From contig NZ_BJWF01000002.1 of assembly GCF_007990225.1 (NCBI RefSeq), forward strand, positions 1 through 64,000: DNA of 64,000 nucleotides, written 5' to 3'. This document shows positions 47,191 to 55,212 of the stretch, piece by piece. The notes beneath the pieces are model-generated. The model ran no database searches, was not told where the DNA came from, and saw only the letters and a program-made list of their open reading frames with translations. The position numbers and the translations under genes are program-made. The stretch's first letter is position 1. The number at the start of each line of letters is the position of its first letter. The DNA comes from Enterococcus villorum. Its GTDB lineage: Bacteria > Bacillota > Bacilli > Lactobacillales > Enterococcaceae.

Positions 47191-49164
47191 ATGAAGTATT
47201 TAATTGATAGTTATGATGCTTACATGACTGGTGGTGGCTTGCTTGATAAAGGATGGCAAGCGGTAAACTGGTTTTTTGTCGGTGTTCCTTTCTTCATACT
47301 GAAGCTATGTGTTTCCTTCTTCCTTTTTTGTGAAAGCGTGCTGAATCAATCGGATTTTTTTATTGGTAAACAAACTGAAACTTATGAAATGTCTGTAAAA
47401 ATTTTAAAAAACTTTGGTGGCACGAGTTTTGGTTCTGGTACGTTAATGGGTCTAGCAGTCATGTTTAGTGCTTATTATCTCTTAGCAAATTTCTTTTCAA
47501 ATAAACGTAATTTTTCGAAAGCTTTGCTTCATTATATTGTGGTTGTTTTATTATTTTTCGGATGGTTTGGACAGATTCAGACCAATCAAGGTACCTATAA
47601 TGTGCCAACATTTTTTATTCAATCCGTTCATGCAGTAACCAAAACGATTCAACAACAATTTATCGCTGGCAATGATACTTCAAAAGAAAGTCAAAGTACC
47701 ATGTTTGATGTGACCGTCAAACAAACATTTAACTATGTGAACAGTGGCTCTTTAGATGGCACAATGGCAAATGGAGAAAAATTAGAAGAAAGTAAATTAT
47801 TACAAGTACCAGGATTGTCAGAAAGTGAAAAGGCTAAGTTTAAAAAAGAAAGAGAGCAATATATTGATACTTTAGAAAAAGAAAATCCTTATTTTGTGCA
47901 AGATGGTTCAAAAACAATGGAAAAAAGTTTTGCCATTTGGATCGGTGTGATTAATTTAGTCGTCTTGGCAATACCGCCCCTTTATATCAACATCTTATTG
48001 ACCATTATGCAAATGGCAGTCAATTTATTAATCCTGATTTTTCCAATCATTGCTTTTGCTTCGTTCTTCCCAAAATGCCAAATGGTCATGTTTAAGTTTT
48101 TTAAAGGATTATTAGGAATCTTATTTATGCCTGTCGTTTATAGTGTGTTTTTATCCGTTTTGTATTGGATGAATCAATTAGTCGATCAAGTGTTTCTAAA
48201 CGTCGCCGACACGGTTAACCAAAGTTTATTAAATGTACTTTCAGGCGGAATTGTTTTATTGGGTACAAGAATCATTATGATTGTTGTTAAAATAATTATG
48301 ATAAAAACAGTCTGGAAAAATCGCTACCGTTTGTTGCGCTTTTTCTCAGATGGTCAAATCCAACAGCCAATCTTTGAAAAACAAGTCAATGAAAAAGTCA
48401 AAGAAGGGGCAACGAGAATAGGTGAAATCGGCGTAGGTACTGCGCAAGTAGCAGCTGGTGCTTATACCGGAAATTTAGGGATGGCATTAAATGGAGCAAC
48501 AACTCTTTTGCCAGACAAAGCCTTAAATTTAGGCAGAGAACACTTTGTGGATGAAAATGGTCAATTTGCTGGAGTGAAACAGGGTGTTCAATCTTTATTT
48601 AAAAAAGGAGAAAATGAAGAAGTAGCACCTTCTACTTTCCAAGAAAATCAATTAAAGGACACAATAGAGCCTTTGGAAAATAAGGAAATAATCAGTGAAG
48701 AACCATTGAACGATAAAGCAATGGAAGATGTGTTCACCGAAATGGATGCGCACAATTCAGAAGTAGAACGTTCATTAGATGAAACAGATCATTTGAATTT
48801 TGAAGCATTAGAACAAGAAATTCCCCCAGAACCAGAATTGGCCGTTGACACTGACACATTAGCTACTATCGAAAGGAACGAAGAAGAGGGGAACAATGAA
48901 AAAGAAGAAACAAACGAGCCACATAGTCCTGAAATGATGGACAATCTCAATGTGACTGTTGATAATTTTGACGAATTGACATTTGAACAAGAAGAAAAAG
49001 CTTATTTTGATCATAAAGAGGATCAGGAGTTGCTAGTGAATTATGAACCACCAATGAATGAAAGGAATCAAGAAGCACTGACAATTAAAAATTTAGAAGG
49101 AGAAGATACTTTTTTTGATGCTTGGCAAGAAAGATCAATTGATGAACAAGGAGAAGTCTGGTAA
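47191..49164 (+). CDS. VirB6-like polytopic conjugation protein (TcpH/Orf15 type)
   Basis: A 657-aa protein with an AAAGGAGG site. The first about 400 residues carry about eight hydrophobic segments (for example around 20-45, 80-100, 112-130, 247-270 and 300-330). A basic and then strongly acidic, Glu-rich cytoplasmic tail (about 450-657) follows. This plan matches the TrbL/VirB6-like membrane component next to VirB4 in Tn916-family modules. Confidence 0.8.
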   Translation: MKYLIDSYDAYMTGGGLLDKGWQAVNWFFVGVPFFILKLCVSFFLFCESVLNQSDFFIGKQTETYEMSVKILKNFGGTSFGSGTLMGLAVMFSAYYLLANFFSNKRNFSKALLHYIVVVLLFFGWFGQIQTNQGTYNVPTFFIQSVHAVTKTIQQQFIAGNDTSKESQSTMFDVTVKQTFNYVNSGSLDGTMANGEKLEESKLLQVPGLSESEKAKFKKEREQYIDTLEKENPYFVQDGSKTMEKSFAIWIGVINLVVLAIPPLYINILLTIMQMAVNLLILIFPIIAFASFFPKCQMVMFKFFKGLLGILFMPVVYSVFLSVLYWMNQLVDQVFLNVADTVNQSLLNVLSGGIVLLGTRIIMIVVKIIMIKTVWKNRYRLLRFFSDGQIQQPIFEKQVNEKVKEGATRIGEIGVGTAQVAAGAYTGNLGMALNGATTLLPDKALNLGREHFVDENGQFAGVKQGVQSLFKKGENEEVAPSTFQENQLKDTIEPLENKEIISEEPLNDKAMEDVFTEMDAHNSEVERSLDETDHLNFEALEQEIPPEPELAVDTDTLATIERNEEEGNNEKEETNEPHSPEMMDNLNVTVDNFDELTFEQEEKAYFDHKEDQELLVNYEPPMNERNQEALTIKNLEGEDTFFDAWQERSIDEQGEVW

Positions 49165-49207
49165 TTTTGTCAGTCTTCTTTTTTATTTTTAAAGAAAGTG
49201 GTGAAAA

Positions 49208-50242
49208 ATGAAAAAAATTGCGTATGTAGTTATAGCTGCTCCTTTTCTAATTTTGTTGCCTTTCTTATTATTTCTAGTGGTCTTTTCTGCGAATCAAAAT
49301 GGTGATGCTTCAGAATTTGAACCGTCAACACCTCAAGAACAAGTTGCCTTAGAGATTGCCCACTTTGTTCAAGAACATGGTGGAACAAAAGAATTTGCGG
49401 CAGCTTGGATTGGAAATATGGAACATGAGAGTGGTTTAATTCCTTCACGTATCCAGGGTGATTTACCATTTCATGACATTTGGGCGTATAACCCTAAAAT
49501 TGGTGGTTATGCGTTAGGGTTAGCCCAATGGGATTTAAGTAGGAGAGTGAATTTATTAAATCAGGCAAAAGAACAAGGGAAAGATTGGCGAAATGTTGCT
49601 TTTCAGATGGATTTTGCTTGGAATCATGATGGTTCAGATAGCGAGCTATTAAAGAAAATGTCAGAAGGAACAAGTGTGGATGCTTTAGCAGTAGATATCT
49701 TAAAATATTGGGAACGTGCAGGTACAAAAGAGGATCCTGTCGAACAATTAAAACGAAAAAACAGTGCCAACAACTGGTACAAACGTCTTTTTGAAGGTTC
49801 GCTTGGTGGAGGTTCTGCCAATATCGGAGGTGGTAAAATTGACATTTTGGAAGCTGTGATGGGACAAATAATCAATGGGGGGCAATGTTATGGTTTAACC
49901 GCCTATTATGTCCAAAATCAAGGTGGACCGCAAATGATGGGTTCAGGATTTGTATATGCGGAAACTATTGGTAGTGATTATGATTGGGATAAGCATGGAT
50001 GGAAAGTGATCTTTGATCCCAAGCCGTCAGAGATAAAAGAAGGTGACGTGATCAATTGGTACGCTGGGCAAAATCTTTCACCAGGAGTCTATGGACATAC
50101 TGGGATTGTGGCGAGTGTCGAAAGTAAACAACGGTTGATCACCTATGAACAAAATGCCGAACAAGGACAAATTTGTGCGAAATATTCTAGGCAATGGGGA
50201 AGAGAATTTACAAAAGTCGCAAGTATCGTCAGAAAAAAATAA
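49208..50242 (+). CDS. Cell-wall hydrolase of the conjugation module (lysozyme-CHAP)
   Basis: A 344-aa protein: N-terminal membrane anchor (residues 4-27), a phage tail lysozyme-like domain (about 45-195; AAAWIGNMEHESGLIPSRIQ with the catalytic Glu, ALGLAQWDLSRR), a Gly-rich hinge, then a CHAP amidase/endopeptidase domain (GGQCYGLTAYYV with the catalytic Cys, GHTGIVASV with the His). CwlT/TcpG-type enzymes open the peptidoglycan for the DNA channel. Apparently intact. Confidence 0.85.
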   Translation: MKKIAYVVIAAPFLILLPFLLFLVVFSANQNGDASEFEPSTPQEQVALEIAHFVQEHGGTKEFAAAWIGNMEHESGLIPSRIQGDLPFHDIWAYNPKIGGYALGLAQWDLSRRVNLLNQAKEQGKDWRNVAFQMDFAWNHDGSDSELLKKMSEGTSVDALAVDILKYWERAGTKEDPVEQLKRKNSANNWYKRLFEGSLGGGSANIGGGKIDILEAVMGQIINGGQCYGLTAYYVQNQGGPQMMGSGFVYAETIGSDYDWDKHGWKVIFDPKPSEIKEGDVINWYAGQNLSPGVYGHTGIVASVESKQRLITYEQNAEQGQICAKYSRQWGREFTKVASIVRKK

Positions 50243-50255
50243 AAGGAGAATCAAA

Positions 50256-50486
50256 ATGTTCTTTACACATTCAGGATTAACAAGAAGACAGATCAACCAA
50301 ATTTGTGAAAAATTTCAATGCCATAAAAATGAATTTTCGGTAGGTCGGTTTGAAGATGGCTATTTAGTTACAGTTAAAAATAAAGAGTATAAAATAAAAT
50401 TTTCAACAGGTAGACGCTCACAGATTGTTTATGCCAAAGCAATGGTCAGAGTACCAATTAATCAACGAAAGCAGGTAAATCAATGA
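50256..50486 (+). CDS. Small basic conjugation-module protein of unknown function
   Basis: A 76-aa protein; ATG 50256 follows AAAAGGAGA. Basic and beta-rich (FEDGYLVTVKNKEYKIKFST). It overlaps the next gene by 4 bp, so it belongs to the same operon. No recognised domain. Confidence 0.65.
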   Translation: MFFTHSGLTRRQINQICEKFQCHKNEFSVGRFEDGYLVTVKNKEYKIKFSTGRRSQIVYAKAMVRVPINQRKQVNQ

Positions 50487-51034
50487 AGAAAAAAGTGTTT
50501 CTTTTCGTTGGTTTTCTTTGTTTAACATTTTTTGTAGGAGCATGTGGGCAACAAGAAACAAGACAGGAAACAATAACGACTGAAGAAAGCAGACCAATCA
50601 TGAGGTCTATTGAAACAGATACCACAAAAACAACTAAAGTAAATACAAAGACAGTCGAATCAACTGATCAGAAAGAAAAAACAGAAGAAAAGCAATCAAC
50701 AGAACAAACCAAAGAAAAAGAAGACAACACCGTCTTATTACAAAAATACGGAGAAGCTTATGCCAATTTCAGAGACCTCAATCACCGCAACGAGAAACTA
50801 AAAGATCTCATGACGGAAGAATGTATCAAAATGAATGGCATTGATGTCAAAACCGGGAATGCTTTAGGAAGTGAAGGAAAAGTGACTTCCATTTATCAAA
50901 ATGATCAAGAAGAATATGCCGTTTTATTGGACTGTATTCAAAATGGTTCTCCCATCCGTATCTTGTTATTGGCAAAAGTGGAAGATGGAAAAATTGCGGA
51001 GATGACTTATAATACGTTGAAACAGGAGTATTGA
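50483..51034 (+). CDS. Conjugation-module lipoprotein
   Basis: A 183-aa lipoprotein: signal peptide with a lipobox (FFVGAC, Cys about residue 21), a Thr/Glu/Lys-rich spacer (about 25-75), then a small alpha/beta domain (about 80-183; YGEAYANFRDLNHRNEKLKD...). The fold may be NTF2-like as in TcpC. Similar lipoproteins end tcp operons in enterococcal ICEs. Exact role unknown. Confidence 0.65.
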   Translation: MKKKVFLFVGFLCLTFFVGACGQQETRQETITTEESRPIMRSIETDTTKTTKVNTKTVESTDQKEKTEEKQSTEQTKEKEDNTVLLQKYGEAYANFRDLNHRNEKLKDLMTEECIKMNGIDVKTGNALGSEGKVTSIYQNDQEEYAVLLDCIQNGSPIRILLLAKVEDGKIAEMTYNTLKQEY

Positions 51035-51131
51035 TAGACTGAATGAACTATTTTTTATTTTTTTCGAAAAAATAGTTCACTTGGGAATTCGCTTTCATTC
51101 TAAAATAAAGTATCTTATTTTAGAAAGGAAA

Positions 51132-51566
51132 ATGAAAAAAATATGGGTATATAGTTTTGTCTGTTCTTTTTTTGTAGTAGTATTATCTTTTCCTTCAGTA
51201 GTAAATGCGGAACAAAGTGTGGTAATAGGGGAAAGCCCTTCAGAGTTATTATCTCGCTCAACAAGTGGTTATTTGTACAAAAATGGTAAAATTATAAGTT
51301 ATCAGCAAACAGGTAGAACATTCGTAGGAACAATAAACAAGGGGACAAAAACATGGATTAAAGGTAAAATAGAAGGAGTGATAGGTCCTGCAAAATTATC
51401 TTTAGAATTAGGACGTGAGATATCTACTTCAATGAAAGCAAAAAGATATAAAGTTACTGGGAAGGTGACTTCCAGATACGATAAGTATGATCGATACGCT
51501 AATAAAAAAATTGGTACTGTAACATATACAAATAATTTAACTTGGTACGAAGATATTGCACAGTAG
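51132..51566 (+). CDS. Secreted Lys/Tyr-rich protein, possibly bacteriocin-like
   Basis: A 144-aa protein; ATG 51132 has GAAAGGAA. Signal peptide (residues 1-26, ending VVNAEQ), then a beta-rich basic domain (FVGTINKGTKTWIKGKIEG, VTSRYDKYDRYANKKIGT, LTWYEDIAQ at the end). No Cys, no anchor motif. It is followed by a CPBP membrane protease, a frequent bacteriocin-immunity partner, so an antimicrobial role is plausible but unproven. Confidence 0.5.
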   Translation: MKKIWVYSFVCSFFVVVLSFPSVVNAEQSVVIGESPSELLSRSTSGYLYKNGKIISYQQTGRTFVGTINKGTKTWIKGKIEGVIGPAKLSLELGREISTSMKAKRYKVTGKVTSRYDKYDRYANKKIGTVTYTNNLTWYEDIAQ

Positions 51567-51587
51567 TAAAACAGGAGTGATGCTTAT

Positions 51588-52186
51588 ATGGGTGTAAAAA
51601 AGTAATTTATGTTATATCATTTACTTATTTTTACTATATAGTTTTAATTTTTGGTACACGTTGGTTAATCTTTTACGATAACGATCAATTTCTATTGGGT
51701 GCTTGTTTTCTTTTATTGGGAAGTATTTTTTTTCGTAAAGTATTGTTAAATGATTTAAAAAAAATCAATTTTTTAAAATGTATTAAGTTAGTGATTATTT
51801 CCTTAATTTTAATTTTTTTATTTTTTTACATGTTATCCTATCTTTTGTTCAATCAAGGAATTGAAATAAATGATGTTTCCTTTACTTGGTTTTCAATTGT
51901 GAATGCTTTGATTTTCGCACCTTTCATTGAAGAAATAGTTAATCGATTTTGCCTGATATGTTTAAATCATTCAGCTATTATAAAATATGTAACATTATTT
52001 TTATCTTCTGTTTTATTTTCAATTGGACACCAGACCGTTTTATCCTCGAATTTTTACATGTTCTGGTCATATATAATCTTAGGATTGTGTTTGGGATACA
52101 TCTATATTAAAACAAAAAATATTTGGTACTCAATAACTGTACATTTTGCTTATAACTTTATTGTCATGTTGGTTTTACTTTATTAA
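51588..52186 (+). pseudogene. CPBP-family membrane protease, shifted at an A6 run near its start
   Basis: ATG 51588 (AGGAGTGATG upstream) reads GVKK and then TAA. A -1 shift in GTAAAAAAG (51594-51602), or one more A, opens a frame with multiple membrane helices and all three CPBP (CAAX protease/bacteriocin-processing) motifs: EEIVNR (EExxxR), FSIGH (FxxxH) and HFAYN (HxxxN). Members process peptides or confer immunity to bacteriocins. A downstream TTG at 51695 without a good site is the only other start, and would lose about 36 residues. Confidence 0.7.
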
Positions 52187-52203
52187 ATTTTATTATATTT
52201 ATT

Positions 52204-52236
52204 GAGCCGTCCTTTTATAAGGATGGCTTTTTTATT
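52204..52236 (+). terminator. Terminator before the integrase gene
   Basis: AGCCGTCCTT and AAGGATGGCT (one G-T pair) form a stem with a T-run behind. Confidence 0.8.
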
Positions 52237-52332
52237 TTAACAATCAATAAATTGTCTTAGAAAGAGGTTTAACTCAGAAAATTCTAACGACTTACAAAAA
52301 GAAAAGTTTGTAAAAGAAAAGAGGGGGAGTGG

Positions 52333-53712
52333 TTGCAGTTATCAGAATGGAAACAGTATTTACGAAGTTCCTACACAACCATTGATAAAAAGAGTTATTT
52401 ACGAACCTTTCAAACCTATTATGATCCAGTAAAAGAGAAGACGAAAAAGAAAAGTGTCAATTGGAAAGCAAAAGGTTTCAAAAGCGAAAAACAAGCGTTG
52501 CGTTATCTGAAGGAACAGATTGAAAAAGAGTTCAGAAAGTATCCAATGTTTGCTGAAGAGAACCATTGTGAAACGTTTGGTGAATTGACGATTCTTTGGT
52601 TAAAAGCTTGGTCGCCAACAGTACGTCAAACAACTGTCCAGTATCAAAAAGAAATACTTCGTCGATACCTTCAACCCCATTTTGCCGATAATCTGCGACT
52701 GCAACAACTGACTCCTTTGTTCGTGGAAGGAGCTTGGGCAGATATCTTGTTGATCCGCTCCAAACAAACCAAAACGTTTCTAGAAAAAGCCACGTTAGAA
52801 AAGATTCGTTCCTTACTTAAACAAATTCTCGCTTATGGCTACCGACATGATTTAGTCCTATTCGATTTGAATAAGATTATCTTAAAAATCCCCAATGATC
52901 GAAAAATTCCAGCGATTCAGCGTAGGAAAAAGAAATTTTTAGAAAAAGAGGAAATCCGTATACTTTTACAAGCAATCGATGAGAAATATGAAAGTAATCA
53001 TGAAATCAATAAGATGGGCAAACTTTACTTGGATGTAACAGAATTTCTAATTCGAAATGGCTTGAGGATTGGTGAACTCAGTGCATTGACTATTGAAAAA
53101 GTGAATTTCTCTGCCAAAAAATTGTTAATCAATGAAGGTGTAGTGGCAGCTGGGCGAACGATTGAGCAATACATACGCAATCCACCAAAAACTATTTCCT
53201 CCATTCGAGAAATTAATTTAGACGATCGTTCTCTTACGATCATTCAAAATCGTATCCAAGTGAACGAAGAGCGACAAAAAGAGATGAAACAACGAGAAAA
53301 AGGAACTTTTATAAAGACATATCAAAGAAAAAACCAAACTGCCTATCATAAAAAGGTGAAGGCTTCCGCAAACTTTCTTTTTTCGCCCACGATTTTCCAG
53401 ACACAAAATGGCACACCAGTCGTTTATCATTCCTTTAATGAGTTTATGAATGGACGTGGAAATAATAAAAAGCCAGTGAAATGCGTGAAAGATATCTTAA
53501 GAGAAAAATATCCTGCGTTTCAAAAACACGTCACGACACATACCTTTCGTTACACGCATATTTCACTTTTAGCAGAAGCAGGTGTGCCAATCAAAGCGAT
53601 TATGGATCGTGTCGGGCATTCCGATATGAAAACCACACTTGAAATTTATAACCAAGTCACCAGCGCTACGAAAGAAAAAGTGATCCAAGAAGTCGATTCT
53701 TGGATTTTTTAG
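52333..53712 (+). CDS. int: Tyrosine-family integrase
   Basis: A 459-aa site-specific recombinase starting at TTG 52333 (GAGGGGGAG upstream). An N-terminal AP2-like arm-binding region (about 1-70), a SAM-like core-binding domain (about 80-175) and the catalytic domain with Arg in NGLRIGEL, His-x-x-Arg in THTFRYTH, the VGHSDMKTT box and the nucleophile Tyr in LEIYNQV. It is longer than the about 400 residues usual for Tn916 Int. It would join the repeat GGTCGAAAATCAGTA located just downstream (53756). The gene lies at the right end of the element, next to attR, the standard arrangement. Confidence 0.9.
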   Translation: MQLSEWKQYLRSSYTTIDKKSYLRTFQTYYDPVKEKTKKKSVNWKAKGFKSEKQALRYLKEQIEKEFRKYPMFAEENHCETFGELTILWLKAWSPTVRQTTVQYQKEILRRYLQPHFADNLRLQQLTPLFVEGAWADILLIRSKQTKTFLEKATLEKIRSLLKQILAYGYRHDLVLFDLNKIILKIPNDRKIPAIQRRKKKFLEKEEIRILLQAIDEKYESNHEINKMGKLYLDVTEFLIRNGLRIGELSALTIEKVNFSAKKLLINEGVVAAGRTIEQYIRNPPKTISSIREINLDDRSLTIIQNRIQVNEERQKEMKQREKGTFIKTYQRKNQTAYHKKVKASANFLFSPTIFQTQNGTPVVYHSFNEFMNGRGNNKKPVKCVKDILREKYPAFQKHVTTHTFRYTHISLLAEAGVPIKAIMDRVGHSDMKTTLEIYNQVTSATKEKVIQEVDSWIF

Positions 53713-53755
53713 TGGATTTGTTTGGAAAATACGTTTAGTATGCGTATATAAGAGT

Positions 53756-53782
53756 GGTCGAAAATCAGTACGACTTTTCGAC
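53756..53782 (+). other. Right attachment site candidate (attR) with inverted repeat
   Basis: GGTCGAAAATCAGTA (53756-53770) repeats at 38087. GTCGAAAA (53757-53764) and TTTTCGAC (53775-53782) form a perfect 8-bp inverted repeat around a 10-base spacer, the typical geometry of a tyrosine recombinase core site. It ends 19 bp before the hemW start. Confidence 0.65.
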
Positions 53783-53801
53783 GTAAGGAGAAGTTATATT
53801 C

Positions 53802-54968
53802 ATGAATGAAACAATTAATTCCATAGAGCGTAAGGTTTCTGCGTATATCCATATCCCTTTTTGTGAGCATATTTGTTATTACTGTGACTTTAATAAAGTT
53901 TTTTTGGAAGGTCAACCAGTGGATGAGTATGTGGAGATGCTTTTAAAAGAAATGAAAATTATGATAGAAAAATATCCGGTAAAGAAATTGGAGACCCTTT
54001 ACGTAGGTGGGGGAACGCCGACATCTTTATCTGCCAAGCAATTAGATCGTCTATTGTCTGGAGCAAGAGATATTTTGCCTTTTGAAGATGGGAAAGAGTT
54101 TACTGTTGAGGCAAATCCTGGGGACTTAACTCAAGAAAAACTTCGAGTAATGAAAAATTATGGTGTAAATCGTTTATCTATGGGCGTTCAAACGTTTGAT
54201 AATCAATTATTAAAAAAAATTGGTCGTAAACATACCGCAGAAGATGTTTACCAAACCATGCGTTTTTTAGAAGAAGAAAATTTTAGAAATGTGAGTATTG
54301 ATTTGATCTATGCCTTGCCTGGACAAACATTAGCTGGATATAGAGAAACACTTCATCAAGCTTTGGCATTAGATTTGCCGCATTATTCATTGTATTCCTT
54401 GATTTTGGAAAATAAAACAATGTTTATGAATTGGGTGCGACAAGGTAGACTACAGTTTCCTGATCAAGAAACTGAAACACGCATGTTTGAAGAAACGATA
54501 GAAGCAATGGAAAAACAGAACCGCCATCAATATGAAATCAGTAATTTTGGCATGACTGGCTATGAATCACAGCATAATTTGATGTATTGGAATAATGAGC
54601 ATTATTTTGGATTTGGTGCAGGGGCAAGTGGTTATCTTGAAAATAAACGTTACCGAAATAAAGGACCGATCCAACATTATTTACGTCCGTTAAGAGAAGA
54701 AAAATTACCAGTTTTAGAGATCGAAGAACTTTCAATGAAAAATCAAATAGAAGAAGAAATGTTTCTTGGTTTGAGAAAGAAAACTGGTATTTTAAAGAAG
54801 CATTTTTATGACCGTTACCATCAGACGATTGAATCTCTTTATTCAGAAGTATTGAATGATTTAGTTTATGAAGGTTTACTTGTGAATGAAGAAAAACGGA
54901 TATATTTAACGCCTAAGGGTACTTTCTTAGGGAATAATGTATTTGAACGATTTTTGCTAGAAAAATAG
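53802..54968 (+). CDS. hemW: Radical SAM heme chaperone HemW
   Basis: A 388-aa protein with the radical SAM motif CEHICYYC (CxxxCxxC) near residues 21-28, YVGGGTPTSL, VEANPGDL, RLSMGVQTF and the HemW-type C-terminal domain (FGFGAGASGYL). Once annotated as oxygen-independent coproporphyrinogen oxidase, HemW inserts heme into target proteins. The ribosome binding site is AAGGAG. The integrated element ends just upstream, so its native promoter may have been replaced by element-derived sequence. hrcA follows after about 245 bp. Confidence 0.92.
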   Translation: MNETINSIERKVSAYIHIPFCEHICYYCDFNKVFLEGQPVDEYVEMLLKEMKIMIEKYPVKKLETLYVGGGTPTSLSAKQLDRLLSGARDILPFEDGKEFTVEANPGDLTQEKLRVMKNYGVNRLSMGVQTFDNQLLKKIGRKHTAEDVYQTMRFLEEENFRNVSIDLIYALPGQTLAGYRETLHQALALDLPHYSLYSLILENKTMFMNWVRQGRLQFPDQETETRMFEETIEAMEKQNRHQYEISNFGMTGYESQHNLMYWNNEHYFGFGAGASGYLENKRYRNKGPIQHYLRPLREEKLPVLEIEELSMKNQIEEEMFLGLRKKTGILKKHFYDRYHQTIESLYSEVLNDLVYEGLLVNEEKRIYLTPKGTFLGNNVFERFLLEK

Positions 54969-55078
54969 TTGAAAAAACTAAGAAATGTTTAAGTTTGTGT
55001 ATTGATTCAAGGAAATAATAAAAAATGTAGTAGTTCAAACGATAGAAAAACTTGATTTAATACCCTTTTTGAGAGAAT

Positions 55079-55128
55079 GCTCTCTTTTTAGCACTCGCAT
55101 AACTAGAGTGCTAAAAAGAGAGCTATTT
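55079..55128. terminator. hemW terminator containing a perfect CIRCE palindrome
   Basis: An 18-bp perfect stem, GCTCTCTTTTTAGCACTC (55079-55096) with GAGTGCTAAAAAGAGAGC (55106-55123), followed by TATTTTT. Its inner 27 bp (55088-55114) are TTAGCACTC-N9-GAGTGCTAA, a perfect CIRCE, the HrcA operator. The same palindrome can thus act as terminator RNA and as repressor DNA target. Confidence 0.85.
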
Positions 55129-55131
55129 TTC

Positions 55132-55197
55132 TTGACACACTATTCGCTTCTTGCTATATTAGTAAGTGGGTTAGCACTTAGAAACTATGAGTGCTAA
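55132..55197 (+). promoter_or_regulatory. hrcA operon promoter with CIRCE operator
   Basis: TTGACA (55132-55137), 17-bp spacer, TATATT (55155-55160). The CIRCE TTAGCACTT-N9-GAGTGCTAA (55171-55197) starts 10 bp after the -10 and has one mismatch. With the perfect CIRCE at 55088 just upstream of the -35, two HrcA sites flank the promoter. Confidence 0.92.
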
Positions 55198-55212
55198 TGA
55201 GAGGTGAGGAAG

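Larger units (their letters stand above)
38087..53770 (+). mobile_element. Integrated element with Tcp-type conjugation module, relaxase missing
   Basis: Bounded by a 15-bp direct repeat, GGTCGAAAATCAGTA, at 38087-38101 and 53756-53770. At its right end is a tyrosine integrase (52333-53712), and in the middle a T4SS-like module (43040-51034). Cargo comprises bacteriocin-like genes, TA modules and a truncated methylase. There is no relaxase, coupling ATPase (TcpA/FtsK-like), origin-binding protein or excisionase. A methylase-adhesin junction at about 41.52 kb suggests that the left half was replaced by deletion. It is probably a non-autonomous or remnant ICE of about 15.7 kb. Confidence 0.7.
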
